A stretch of DNA of 64,000 bases from Propioniciclava soli (lineage in GTDB: Bacteria > Actinomycetota > Actinomycetes > Propionibacteriales > Propionibacteriaceae), in assembly GCF_014858005.1 (NCBI RefSeq), contig NZ_JACYOT010000006.1, forward strand, positions 186,001 to 250,000, read 5' to 3'. Made by a program: the position numbers and the translations under genes. Below are positions 33,754-41,412 of this stretch, piece by piece. The notes below the pieces were generated by a model. It was not told where the DNA came from. It saw nothing but the letters and a program-made list of their open reading frames with translations, and made no database searches. Each line of letters starts with the position of its first letter. Position 1 is the stretch's first letter.

Positions 33754-34410
33754 TCAGGTGCGCAGGGCCACCAGAAGCCCGTCACCCACGGGCAGCAGCA
33801 CGGGAGTGAACTCCTCCATGGTCTGCGTGGCGGCCAAGGCCTCGCGGATGATCACGGTCTCATCGTCCTCGTTGCCGGAGTCGGCGACGGTGCCGCCGGC
33901 GAGTGCGTGGTTGACGACCAGCAGGCCACCGCTGCGCAACAGGCGGGCCGCTTGCTCGACGTACTCGACGTATTCCAGCGGGTCGCCGTCGACGAAGACG
34001 AAGTCGTAGGCGCCGTCGCTCAACTTGGGCAGCACGGCCAGGCCTGCCCCGGCGATGAGGCGCGCCCGGCGGTTGGGGACGCCCGCGCTCGCGATCGCCT
34101 TGCGGGCGGCGGCCTGGTGCTCGGGCTCGAGGTCGATGCTGGTGAGGATGCCGTCCGGCTCCATGCCGGCCAGCAGCGCCAGCCCCGACACCCCGGCGCC
34201 GGTGCCGATCTCGACGGCGGCGCGGGCACCGACCATGCGGGCCAGCAGTGCCAGGAGGGCGGCGGTGCCGGGGGTGGCGGCGGCGATGCCGAGCGAGCGG
34301 GCGGCGTCCCGCGCCGCAGCGGTGTGCTCGGGCTCGGCGCCGAAGGCGTCCGCGTAGACGAGGGAGGCGACCTGGCCGGTCGCGGAGGTGGTGTTGGCGG
34401 CAGCGTTCAC
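33754..34410 (-). CDS. Class I SAM-dependent O-methyltransferase (Rv1220c-like)
   Basis: This 218-residue catechol-O-methyltransferase-type protein has the SAM loop AVEIGTGAGVSGLALLAGM, the acidic ribose ligand in LTSIDLEPEHQ, the metal-site DFVFVDGDPLEYVEYVEQ and LLRSGGLLVVNHALAGG. GTG 34410 is chosen because a TAGGCT box ends 6 nt before it; GTG 34416 touches the box and is less likely. It is divergent from dapA with overlapping promoter regions. The mycobacterial counterpart has an undefined substrate. Confidence 0.9.
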   Translation of the reverse strand: MNAAANTTSATGQVASLVYADAFGAEPEHTAAARDAARSLGIAAATPGTAALLALLARMVGARAAVEIGTGAGVSGLALLAGMEPDGILTSIDLEPEHQAAARKAIASAGVPNRRARLIAGAGLAVLPKLSDGAYDFVFVDGDPLEYVEYVEQAARLLRSGGLLVVNHALAGGTVADSGNEDDETVIIREALAATQTMEEFTPVLLPVGDGLLVALRT

Positions 34411-34416
34411 GGTCAC

Positions 34417-34442
34417 AGCCTAGGACACGTTGCCCCTAGACT
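34417..34442. promoter_or_regulatory. Back-to-back leaderless promoters for O-methyltransferase and dapA
   Basis: On the minus strand TAGGCT (34422-34417) ends 6 nt before GTG 34410. On the plus strand TAGACT (34437-34442) ends 6 nt before ATG 34449. The two boxes are only 14 bp apart, so the two polymerases must compete for overlapping DNA. Confidence 0.55.
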
Positions 34443-34448
34443 GGCGCC

Positions 34449-35327
34449 ATGGCCCAACCCTTCGGACGGCTCGTGACCGCAATGGTCACGCCCTTCGCGC
34501 CCGACGGATCGCTCGATCTGGACGAGGCGCGGCGGCTGGCGGCGTACCTGGTGGACGAGCAGCACAACGACGGCCTGGTGATCAACGGGACGACGGGGGA
34601 GTCCCCGACGACCGGCGACGCCGAGAAGCTGGCGCTGCTGAAGGCCGTCAAGGCAGAGGTGGGGGACCGCGCCACGATCATCGCCGGCGTCGGCACGAAC
34701 GAGACCGCGGCCACCGTCGCGCGCTGCCGGGACGCCGCCGAGGCCGAGGCGGACGGCGTCCTCGTCGTCACCCCCTACTACAGCAAGCCGCCGGTGGACG
34801 CCGTGCTGGAGCACTTCATGATCGTCGCCGACGCCACCGAGCTGCCGGTGATGCTCTACGACATTCCGGGCCGGACCGGAATCCCGATCACCGAGAACAC
34901 GCTGGTCGACCTGGCGCGCCACCCGCGCATCGTCGCGGTGAAGGACGCGAAGGGTGACCTCGTCAGCTCCGCGCGCGTCATGGCGGCGACCGACCTCGCC
35001 TACTACGCGGGCGACGACGCGCTGACGCTGCCCCTGCTCAGCATCGGGGCCACGGGCGTGGTGGGCACCTCGACCCATTTCACCGGCGCACTCACCAAGG
35101 AGTGGATGGATCTGCTGGCCGACGGGGCCGGCGAGGAGGCCCTCGAGCTGTACCGGCGCCTGCTGCCCGTCTACACCGGGGTGTTTGCGACCCAGGGCTG
35201 CATGCTCGTCAAGGCCGCGCTCGGGGCGCGGGGGTTCCAGCAGGCGGTGCTGCGGCGTCCGCTGAAGCCGGCGACCCCCCAGCAGGCGAGGACGTTCATC
35301 CAGCTGCTCGAGTCCGCCGGGCTCTGA
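34449..35327 (+). CDS. dapA: 4-hydroxy-tetrahydrodipicolinate synthase
   Basis: DapA condenses pyruvate with aspartate semialdehyde, the first dedicated step of DAP/lysine synthesis. It has 292 residues. The pyruvate-site motif is INGTTGESPTT. VTPYYSKPPVDAV and MLYDIPGRTGIPI (Tyr of the proton relay) follow, and AVKDAKGDL holds the Schiff-base Lys. The Arg of the specificity site is in PGRTG. It is followed 18 nt later by tatB on the same strand. With dapC, dapD and dapE it completes much of the pathway within this window. Confidence 0.96.
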   Translation: MAQPFGRLVTAMVTPFAPDGSLDLDEARRLAAYLVDEQHNDGLVINGTTGESPTTGDAEKLALLKAVKAEVGDRATIIAGVGTNETAATVARCRDAAEAEADGVLVVTPYYSKPPVDAVLEHFMIVADATELPVMLYDIPGRTGIPITENTLVDLARHPRIVAVKDAKGDLVSSARVMAATDLAYYAGDDALTLPLLSIGATGVVGTSTHFTGALTKEWMDLLADGAGEEALELYRRLLPVYTGVFATQGCMLVKAALGARGFQQAVLRRPLKPATPQQARTFIQLLESAGL

Positions 35328-35345
35328 GCGCGGGGGCCACGGCGC

Positions 35346-35846
35346 ATGTTTGATTTCAACATCGGCGAGATCGCGCTGCTCGTCATGCTGGCGATCATCG
35401 TGTTTGGCCCCGAGAAACTGCCGGACCTCGCGCGCAAGGCGGCCCGGATCATCGCCTACCTGCGGGCGGTCGGCAACGACGCCCGGGGGCAGATCCGCAA
35501 GGAACTCGGGCCGGAGTGGGACCACATCGACATCACCGACCTGAACCCGCGCACCTTCGTGCAGCGGCACCTGTTGTCGGGGGATGAGATCGAGGATCTG
35601 CGGGCCATCCGCGAGGACGCCCTGGAGGCCGGCACGCTCCTCAAGGACACCGCGAACGAGGCCACCGGGTCGTCCCGGAAATCGGGCCGCTCGGCCAGTG
35701 CGGCCAAGGCGGGCACGGCCTCGGCGGGGGCGTCCACCGGTGGGGGCGCGACGGCGGCCGTGCTCGACGACCCGGACGACCACGGCGGCGGCGACCCGGC
35801 CATCGCGTCCCCCCGCGCGGTCGCCTTCGATCCCGAGGCGACCTGA
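35346..35846 (+). CDS. tatB: Sec-independent translocase protein TatB
   Basis: This 166-residue protein has one N-terminal helix (IGEIALLVMLAIIVFGPEKLPDLARKAARIIAYLR), with the hinge Phe-Gly-Pro-Glu typical of TatA/TatB, and an amphipathic helix after it. The long polar tail, rich in Ala, Gly and Ser after residue 110 (SGRSASAAKAG), fits TatB rather than TatA. Position near MgtE_N, DUF1003 and Mrp genes matches the mycobacterial tatB locus. It partners TatA/TatC, which are not in the window. Confidence 0.88.
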   Translation: MFDFNIGEIALLVMLAIIVFGPEKLPDLARKAARIIAYLRAVGNDARGQIRKELGPEWDHIDITDLNPRTFVQRHLLSGDEIEDLRAIREDALEAGTLLKDTANEATGSSRKSGRSASAAKAGTASAGASTGGGATAAVLDDPDDHGGGDPAIASPRAVAFDPEAT

Positions 35847-35850
35847 GCGA

Positions 35851-35856
35851 TACCCT
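35851..35856 (+). promoter_or_regulatory. Leaderless -10 box (TACCCT) for the MgtE_N/CBS gene
   Basis: TACCCT ends 7 nt before GTG 35864, directly after the tatB stop. Confidence 0.4.
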
Positions 35857-35863
35857 TCGGGGC

Positions 35864-37129
35864 GTGAGTGGATCCCCGACGTCGATCTTCGTGTCGCGCA
35901 TCAAGGGCCTGCCCGTGCTGGACGCCAGTGGCGACCAGGTGGGCAAGGTCCGAGACATCGTCGTCCAGAACCGGACGAACGCCCGCCCGCCGCGGGTGAA
36001 GGGCATGGTCGTCGAGCTGCTGCGCCTGCGCCGGGTGTTCCTGCCCATCGAGCGGGTGCACACCGTGGACGCGCAGCAGATCATCATCTCGGGCGTGGTG
36101 AACACCGTCGCGTTCCAGCGGCGCGACGCCGAGGCGCTGGTGTTCACCGACCTGTTCGACAAGTCGGTCACCCGCCCCGGCGCGCCGGCGGCGTCCATCT
36201 TCGATGTCGCGATCGAGCGGACGCGGACGCGCGCGTGGGAGGTCACGGAGGTGGCGCTGCGGGAGAACACGAGCCGGTCGCCGTTCTCGCGCGGCCACGT
36301 CGTGGTCGTGGACTGGAACGAGGTGCCCGACTTCTTCGTCGAGACCGCCCGGGGGACAGACCAGGTGCTGGCCGAGCTGGCCGAGATGAAGCCGGCCGAC
36401 GTGGCGCGCGAGCTGCACGAGATGAGCCCCGCGCGGCGGGCCGAGGTCGTGGAGGCCCTGGACGACGAGATGCTCGCGGGCGCGCTGGAGGAGTTGCCGG
36501 AGGCCGAGCAGGTGGAGGTGATCCGGACGCTCGACACCGAGCGGGCCGCCGACATCCTGGAGGAGATGGATCCGGACGACGCCGCCGATCTCATCGCCGA
36601 GCTGGCACCCGACCTGGCCGAGACCATCTTGGAGCGCATGGAGCCCGAGGAGGCCGAGGACGTCCGTGCCCTGCTGAACTACTCACCCGCGACCGCCGGT
36701 GGTCTGATGACGCCCGAGCCGGTGGTGGTCGGCCCCGACGCCACCGTGGCGGACTGCCTGGCGCTGCTCCGCAACGAGGAGATCACGCCGGCCCTGGCGG
36801 CCCTCGCGTTCATCTGCCGCCCGCCGCTCGACACGCCGACGGGGCGCTACGTGGGCGCCGTCCACATCCAGAAGCTGTTGCGGGAACCGCCGTCGCTGCT
36901 GGCCGCGTCCCTGGTCGACTCGGGCATCGCGCCCCTGCGCCCGGACGCCGACGTCGCCCTGGTCAGCCGCTACTTCGCGACCTACGACCTCGTGTGCGCG
37001 CCGGTTGTGGACGAGGACAATCGGCTCCTCGGCGCGGTCACGGTCGACGACGTGCTCGACCACATCCTCCCGGACGACTGGCGGGGGATCCAGCTCGCGG
37101 AAGGAGTGACCGGTGGCCCCCTCGTCTGA
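35864..37129 (+). CDS. PRC-barrel / MgtE N-domain / CBS protein without transport domain
   Basis: This 421-residue cytosolic protein carries an N-terminal PRC-barrel-like part (KGLPVLDASGDQVGKVRDIVVQ), then an MgtE intracellular N domain (LAELAEMKPADVARELHEMSPARRAEVVEALDDEMLAG). Two CBS motifs follow (PATAGGLMTPEPVVVGPDATV and YDLVCAPVVDEDNRLLGAVTVDDVLDHI). No transmembrane segments follow, so it is not itself a magnesium channel. It resembles Rv1232c. The next gene overlaps it by 17 nt, suggesting joint action with the DUF1003 protein. Confidence 0.9.
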   Translation: MSGSPTSIFVSRIKGLPVLDASGDQVGKVRDIVVQNRTNARPPRVKGMVVELLRLRRVFLPIERVHTVDAQQIIISGVVNTVAFQRRDAEALVFTDLFDKSVTRPGAPAASIFDVAIERTRTRAWEVTEVALRENTSRSPFSRGHVVVVDWNEVPDFFVETARGTDQVLAELAEMKPADVARELHEMSPARRAEVVEALDDEMLAGALEELPEAEQVEVIRTLDTERAADILEEMDPDDAADLIAELAPDLAETILERMEPEEAEDVRALLNYSPATAGGLMTPEPVVVGPDATVADCLALLRNEEITPALAALAFICRPPLDTPTGRYVGAVHIQKLLREPPSLLAASLVDSGIAPLRPDADVALVSRYFATYDLVCAPVVDEDNRLLGAVTVDDVLDHILPDDWRGIQLAEGVTGGPLV

Positions 37130-37655
37130 GCGACCCAGCCTCCCCGATCGACCGACGACGCCCGAACGGCTCAACACCCCCGGACGCCGCACCACGTGGC
37201 TGCCCCGGGTGCGGCTGCCCGAGGACGCCTTCGGCGCCTTCGCCGAGAGCTTCGCCCGGTTCATGGGCACCGCAAACTTCCTCTTCTGGATGACGGTGTT
37301 CATCATCGCGTGGATCGTCATCAACAACATCGCGCCCGGCGTCTTCGGGGATCCCTTTCCCTACATCTTCCTGACGCTCATGCTGTCGCTGCAGGCGTCC
37401 TACGCGGCACCGCTGATCCTGCTGGCCCAGAACCGGCAGGAGGGACGCGACCGGGTCACCATCGAGCACGACCGGCAGGTTGCCGCCCAGGGCCGGGCCG
37501 ACATGGACTTCCTCGCCCGCGAAATCGCCGCGCTCCGCATGCGGATCAACGAGATGCCGACGCGGGACTTCCTGCGCTCCGAGCTGCGCGACCTGCTCGA
37601 GGAGCTCGAGCGGGGCGACGGCGACACCGAGGAGCGGGCCGAGCGGCGCCGCTGA
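37113..37655 (+). CDS. DUF1003 integral membrane protein
   Basis: This 180-residue protein has two helices (FLFWMTVFIIAWIVINNI and FPYIFLTLMLSLQASYAAPLILLAQNRQ) separated by a short loop with APGVFGDPFP, the conserved DUF1003 signature. A charged coiled-coil-like C-terminus follows (REIAALRMRINEMP). GTG 37113 has AAGGAG upstream and overlaps the MgtE_N/CBS gene end by 17 nt. A channel-like or ion-linked role has been suggested for the pair; nothing here proves it. Confidence 0.9.
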   Translation: MAPSSERPSLPDRPTTPERLNTPGRRTTWLPRVRLPEDAFGAFAESFARFMGTANFLFWMTVFIIAWIVINNIAPGVFGDPFPYIFLTLMLSLQASYAAPLILLAQNRQEGRDRVTIEHDRQVAAQGRADMDFLAREIAALRMRINEMPTRDFLRSELRDLLEELERGDGDTEERAERRR

Positions 37656-37693
37656 CCACGGGCCGCGCGGTCGGGCGTCCGGTGTGGGCTCGG

Positions 37694-37699
37694 TAGAGT
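37694..37699 (+). promoter_or_regulatory. Leaderless -10 box (TAGAGT) for mrp
   Basis: TAGAGT ends 7 nt before ATG 37707. A GTG at 37698 in the same frame overlaps the box and is rejected as start. Confidence 0.45.
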
Positions 37700-37706
37700 G
37701 GAGCGC

Positions 37707-38858
37707 ATGTCTGCCGCCAGCCTGACCGATGCCGTCTGGGAGGTTCTCTCCCACGTCAACGACCCCGAGATCCACAAGCCGATCACCGAGCTCGACATGG
37801 TCGAGAAGGTCGAGGTGGACGAGGCCGGTCTCGCGTCGGTGAAGGTGTTGCTGACGATCTCGGGCTGCCCCATGAAGGGCACCATCGAGCACGATGTGCA
37901 CGCGGCGCTGCAGGGCGTCGAGGGTCTCACCGGGCTGGACCTCGAGTTCGGCGTGATGTCGGACGAGCAGCGCGCCGAGCTGAAGACCAAGCTGCGCGGC
38001 GGCGTCCGGGAACGCATCATCCCGTTCGCGGCGGACGACAACCTGACCCAGGTGATCCTCGTCGCGTCCGGCAAGGGGGGCGTGGGCAAGTCGTCCGTGA
38101 CGGTCAACCTCGCCAAGGCGCTGGAGGCGCGCGGGAAGTCGGTCGGCGTGCTGGACGCCGACATCTACGGCCACTCGATCCCGCCCATGCTGGGCATCGC
38201 GGACGCCGAGGTGACCGGCATCGACGACATGATCCTGCCCGTGCCGGTGGAGGGCCTGAAGGTCATCAGCATCGGCATGCTGAAGCAGAGCCGTGACCAG
38301 GTGATCGCCTGGCGCGGGCCGATTCTCGACCGGGCGCTGCAGCAGTTCCTCGCCGACGTGTACTGGGGCGACCTCGACTACCTGCTGGTGGACCTCCCGC
38401 CAGGCACCGGCGACGTGGCGATGTCGCTCGGGGCCAAGCTGCCGAACGCGGAGGTGCTGGTGGTCACCACGCCGCAGCAGGCCGCCGCCGAGGTGGCCGA
38501 GCGGGCCGGCACGATGGCGTCGATGGTCGACCAGAAGGTGATCGGCGTCGTGGAGAACATGGCCTACCTGGCCGCCGAGTGCCCCCACTGTGGGGAGTCC
38601 CACCGCGTTGACCTGTTCGGCTCCGGCGGCGGCGAGCGCGTCGCCGAGGCGCTCAGCCTGCGCCTGGGTTACCCGATCAAGCTGCTCGCCCAGGTGCCGA
38701 TCGACGCCGCGGTGAGCGCGTCCGGCGACGCCGGGGTGCCGCTGGTGGCCACGGACGCCGACCGCCCCGCCGCCCGTGCCCTCGACGACCTCGCCGAGCA
38801 CCTGGCGTCCCGGCGCCGCGGCTTGGCCGGCCGCAAGCTGAGCCTGCACGTGAGCTGA
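37707..38858 (+). CDS. mrp: Mrp/NBP35 family iron-sulfur carrier ATPase
   Basis: This 383-residue protein assembles and delivers Fe-S clusters. An N-terminal MIP18/DUF59 domain (VWEVLSHVNDPEIHKPITELDMV) precedes the P-loop ATPase with deviant Walker A SGKGGVGKSSVTVNLA. DADIYGHSIPPMLG and LLVDLPPGTGDVAMSL are Mrp signatures. The cluster-ligating pair is in ECPHCGES. It is the last gene of the tatB-mrp block and converges on OsmC. Confidence 0.95.
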   Translation: MSAASLTDAVWEVLSHVNDPEIHKPITELDMVEKVEVDEAGLASVKVLLTISGCPMKGTIEHDVHAALQGVEGLTGLDLEFGVMSDEQRAELKTKLRGGVRERIIPFAADDNLTQVILVASGKGGVGKSSVTVNLAKALEARGKSVGVLDADIYGHSIPPMLGIADAEVTGIDDMILPVPVEGLKVISIGMLKQSRDQVIAWRGPILDRALQQFLADVYWGDLDYLLVDLPPGTGDVAMSLGAKLPNAEVLVVTTPQQAAAEVAERAGTMASMVDQKVIGVVENMAYLAAECPHCGESHRVDLFGSGGGERVAEALSLRLGYPIKLLAQVPIDAAVSASGDAGVPLVATDADRPAARALDDLAEHLASRRRGLAGRKLSLHVS

Positions 38859-38889
38859 CGCGGCGTCCTCGACGGCCCCGCCGGGGGCG

Positions 38890-39303
38890 TCAGTCGATCG
38901 TGAACGTGACGGGCGTGGGCAGCTCGACCGTCCGGGAGACGGTGCAGTCGCGCTCCGCGGACGCCCGGACCGCCGGCGCGATCCGCGCCCGGGCCTGGTC
39001 GCCGGCGTCGCCCTCGGGGAAGCGGAGGCGGAAGACCACCTCGACGTCCTCGAGGTGGTTGCCGCCCTCGCGCACCTTGCGGCCCGACGCGGTCACCGCG
39101 AAGGACTCCGGCTCGGCGCGCCGCGAGGTCATCACATCGACATCCACCGCCGAGCACCCCGCGACGGCGGCCAGCAGCAGCTCGACCGGGGAGAACCCGT
39201 CCTCCCCGCCGATCGGCAGGCGGACGCCGCGGGCGTTGGTCGCCTCGTAGGACGACGGGCCGCGGCGGCTCAGGTGGACGGTGGTCGGTGGCTTCGGCTC
39301 CAT
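38890..39303 (-). CDS. OsmC family peroxiredoxin-like protein
   Basis: This 137-residue OsmC/Ohr-fold protein has the two reactive cysteines in VAGCSAVDVDVMTSRR and SAERDCTVSRTV, separated by the usual distance. FSPVELLLAAVAGC is the core helix. The family reduces organic hydroperoxides. ATG 39303 is chosen because upstream sequence in frame is repeat DNA. It is divergent from the GNAT gene across the inverted-array element. Confidence 0.9.
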   Translation of the reverse strand: MEPKPPTTVHLSRRGPSSYEATNARGVRLPIGGEDGFSPVELLLAAVAGCSAVDVDVMTSRRAEPESFAVTASGRKVREGGNHLEDVEVVFRLRFPEGDAGDQARARIAPAVRASAERDCTVSRTVELPTPVTFTID

Positions 39304-39344
39304 GACCCCATGATGCCGTGACGCCCCCGGTCTCCCCGGCCCCG

Positions 39345-39523
39345 CCACGTGGCGCACTCTCAGCCCACGTGGCGCACCCTCAGCCCACGTGGCGCAGTGG
39401 AGCTCACCTGGCGGCCCCTGCAAGGCCCTCCACGTGAGCTCCACTGCGCCACGTGACACCAGGGTGCGCCAAGTGACGCCGGGGTGCGCCAGGTGACGTC
39501 GGGGTGCGCCAGGTGGAGCCGGG
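39345..39523. repeat. Phased CACGTGGCGCA array with central long inverted repeat (locus 2)
   Basis: CCACGTGGCGCA starts at 39345, 39365 and 39385. Inverted units start at 39444, 39464, 39484 and 39504; all spacings on each side are 20 bp. Centrally, 26-nt arms (39386-39411 and 39430-39455) are inverted with one mismatch around an 18-nt loop. It fills the divergent promoter region of OsmC and GNAT. Confidence 0.85.
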
Positions 39524-39557
39524 GTTGAGCGTTGGGACGCGACGCGCGCGAACCCTC

Positions 39558-39563
39558 TAGGGT
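39558..39563 (+). promoter_or_regulatory. Leaderless -10 box (TAGGGT) for the GNAT gene
   Basis: TAGGGT ends 7 nt before GTG 39571. Confidence 0.45.
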
Positions 39564-39570
39564 GCTCCCT

Positions 39571-40251
39571 GTGTTGGACGCGACCCGCAGCAGGATCGCC
39601 GGCCACTGGGCGATGCGGCTCGGGGCGCCGGTGCCGGGGTTGACCCCGATCACGCTCACCGTGAGCGGGCGTCACGACGACGCGGCGCTGGTGGTGGTGC
39701 TAGGCGGGCAGGCATGGGTCGACATCCCGCTCGCCCACGTGGACGCCGTCGCCGCCCACGTGCGCGGCCACCGCCCCGCCGAGCTCGGTGACGCCGCCTT
39801 CTGGACGCCGCTGGCGTCCGCCCCCGTGCGGGGGCCCGCTGATCACTTCTGGGCCGACCACACCACCACGCTCACGGCGGACGCGGCGCCGGTCAGCCCC
39901 GACCGACTGGCCGGCCTGCGCGAGGGCGTCCGCCCGGAGGAGTGGGCTGAGGCCGGGTTCGACCGCCCCGCAGCTCTCGGCTTCGGCGTCGAGGCCGACG
40001 GGCAGCTCGTCGCCGCCGCCACGCTCGCACCCCTGTGGGGCTGGCGGGCCGATGTGGGCGTCCTCGTGCTGCCCGGGCACCGCGGCCACGGTCTGGGCGC
40101 GCGGGTGGCGTCCGCCGCGTTGGCCGACGGGGTGGACCAATCGGGGTTCGCGGTGATGCGCGTCGCGCGTAGCAGCGCCGCGGCCACGGCGCTCGCGGTG
40201 TCGCTCGGGCTGGAGCGGTACGGGTCGAACCTGCTGGTGCCCCTGGCCTGA
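39571..40251 (+). CDS. GNAT family acetyltransferase
   Basis: This 226-residue protein has an N-terminal domain of about 110 residues (RSRIAGHWAMRLGAPVPG) and a C-terminal GNAT fold with the acetyl-CoA loop VLVLPGHRGHGLGARVASAALA (RGHGLGA) and a final strand FAVMRVARSSAAATALAVSLGLERYG. The first domain is typical of the FR47-like group. The substrate is unknown. It converges on the reductase gene; a 63-bp gap with short GGTCAGGCG repeats separates them. Confidence 0.85.
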   Translation: MLDATRSRIAGHWAMRLGAPVPGLTPITLTVSGRHDDAALVVVLGGQAWVDIPLAHVDAVAAHVRGHRPAELGDAAFWTPLASAPVRGPADHFWADHTTTLTADAAPVSPDRLAGLREGVRPEEWAEAGFDRPAALGFGVEADGQLVAAATLAPLWGWRADVGVLVLPGHRGHGLGARVASAALADGVDQSGFAVMRVARSSAAATALAVSLGLERYGSNLLVPLA

Positions 40252-40314
40252 GCGGCCCGCGGGGCCCGCGTCGCGGGTGGGGCGGTCGGGCGGTCGGGGT
40301 CAGGCGAGCCAGGG

Positions 40315-41241
40315 TCAGGCGCGGTCGGAGGCGAGCTCGATCCAGTGCTGCACCACGGCGGTGTCGGCATCGCCCAGACCCGCGTCGGTGAGCCCGCCGA
40401 AGGCGTCCCGCAACGGTTCGGTGAGCGTGGTGGTCGTGCCGGTGTCGGCGGCGACCTCGGCGAAGGCACGGAGATCCTTCACCATGAACTTCGCCGCCCC
40501 GGAGGGGGAGTGGTCGTGCTCGGCGAACCGGCGGGCCTTGACCTCCATGACCCGGCTGCCGGCGTACCCCCCGCCCAGCAGGTCGAACAGGGCGGCCACG
40601 TCGAGCCCCGCCCGCTCGGCGACCACCGCCGCCTCGGCGTTGGCGACGACGGTCGCGGCCACGATGAGCTGGTTGCAGGCCTTGGCGACCTGGCCGGCGC
40701 CGAGCGGTCCCAGGTGGACGGCGCGACCGGTCGCGCCCAGCACCTCGACGGCCCGGGCGGCGTCGGCGTCCGCGCCACCCACCATCACCGACAGCGTCCC
40801 CGCCTCCGCGCCCTCGGCTCCGCCGCTCACCGGGGCATCGACCACGGTGACGCGCCCTCGCGACGCGGCCCGGACCTCTTCGCCGAACGTTCTCACCTCC
40901 GCTGCACCGCACGTGGAGCTCACGACGAGCAGCAGCGGTGGGCCCGCGGCGTCCGCGGGGGCGTCACCCCCGGGCGCCGGGGAGAGGGCACCGGCCAGCA
41001 CGCCGTCGGCGCCGAACGTCACCGCCCGGATGTCGGCGATCGTGGGCGGCACGAACACGATCACCGAGCAGCGCCGGGCGAGCTCGGCCGGGGTATCCGC
41101 CCAGCCGGCTCCGGCCGTCTCCAGGTCGGCGACCCTCGAGCGCGTTCGGGTGTGCAGCACGACGGGGCGTCCGGACGCCATCACGTGGCGGGCCATGGGG
41201 CGCCCCATCACGCCGAGTCCGATGAATCCTGTGGCGGCCAT
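40315..41241 (-). CDS. NAD(P)-dependent 3-hydroxyisobutyrate dehydrogenase-family reductase
   Basis: This beta-hydroxyacid dehydrogenase of 308 residues belongs to the GarR/MmsB/GlxR group. The cofactor loop is GFIGLGVMGRPMARHVMASG, the substrate loop VDAPVSGGAEGAEAGTLSVMVGG, and the catalytic Lys is in GQVAKACNQLIVAA. ATG 41241 has AAGGAGA upstream. It is divergently transcribed from the MFS carrier of the acid-catabolic cluster and may be part of the same pathway, reducing a semialdehyde such as tartronate semialdehyde or oxidising a 3-hydroxyacid. The exact substrate is open. Confidence 0.9.
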   Translation of the reverse strand: MAATGFIGLGVMGRPMARHVMASGRPVVLHTRTRSRVADLETAGAGWADTPAELARRCSVIVFVPPTIADIRAVTFGADGVLAGALSPAPGGDAPADAAGPPLLLVVSSTCGAAEVRTFGEEVRAASRGRVTVVDAPVSGGAEGAEAGTLSVMVGGADADAARAVEVLGATGRAVHLGPLGAGQVAKACNQLIVAATVVANAEAAVVAERAGLDVAALFDLLGGGYAGSRVMEVKARRFAEHDHSPSGAAKFMVKDLRAFAEVAADTGTTTTLTEPLRDAFGGLTDAGLGDADTAVVQHWIELASDRA

Positions 41242-41335
41242 GGTGCTCTCCTTCGTCGGGCGGGCGCGGGGGTGGCTCGACCCTAGCGCGAACGGCACCG
41301 GCCGACGGGTTGCCGCGACCACACCGTTCAACCTA

Positions 41336-41365
41336 TTGACCAGCGTTCACAAACGTGTCTACCAT
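41336..41365 (+). promoter_or_regulatory. Promoter with dyad for the acid-catabolic operon
   Basis: TTGACC (41336-41341) and TACCAT (41360-41365) are spaced by 18 nt, the best -35/-10 pair in the window. The spacer contains CGTT-CACA-AACG (an inverted repeat), a plausible site for the IclR regulator encoded downstream. A leader of about 40 nt with CAGGAG precedes ATG 41413. Confidence 0.6.
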
Positions 41366-41412
41366 CGCAGATGACGGGCGCACGGACGCGTCCGCCGGAC
41401 ACAGGAGTTCAC

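Noticed and set aside
33600-33760. tRNA remnant or integrase attachment site beside the AbiE pair.
   Set aside because: No acceptor or T-arm pairing and no direct repeat found at the other flank (31845-32104).
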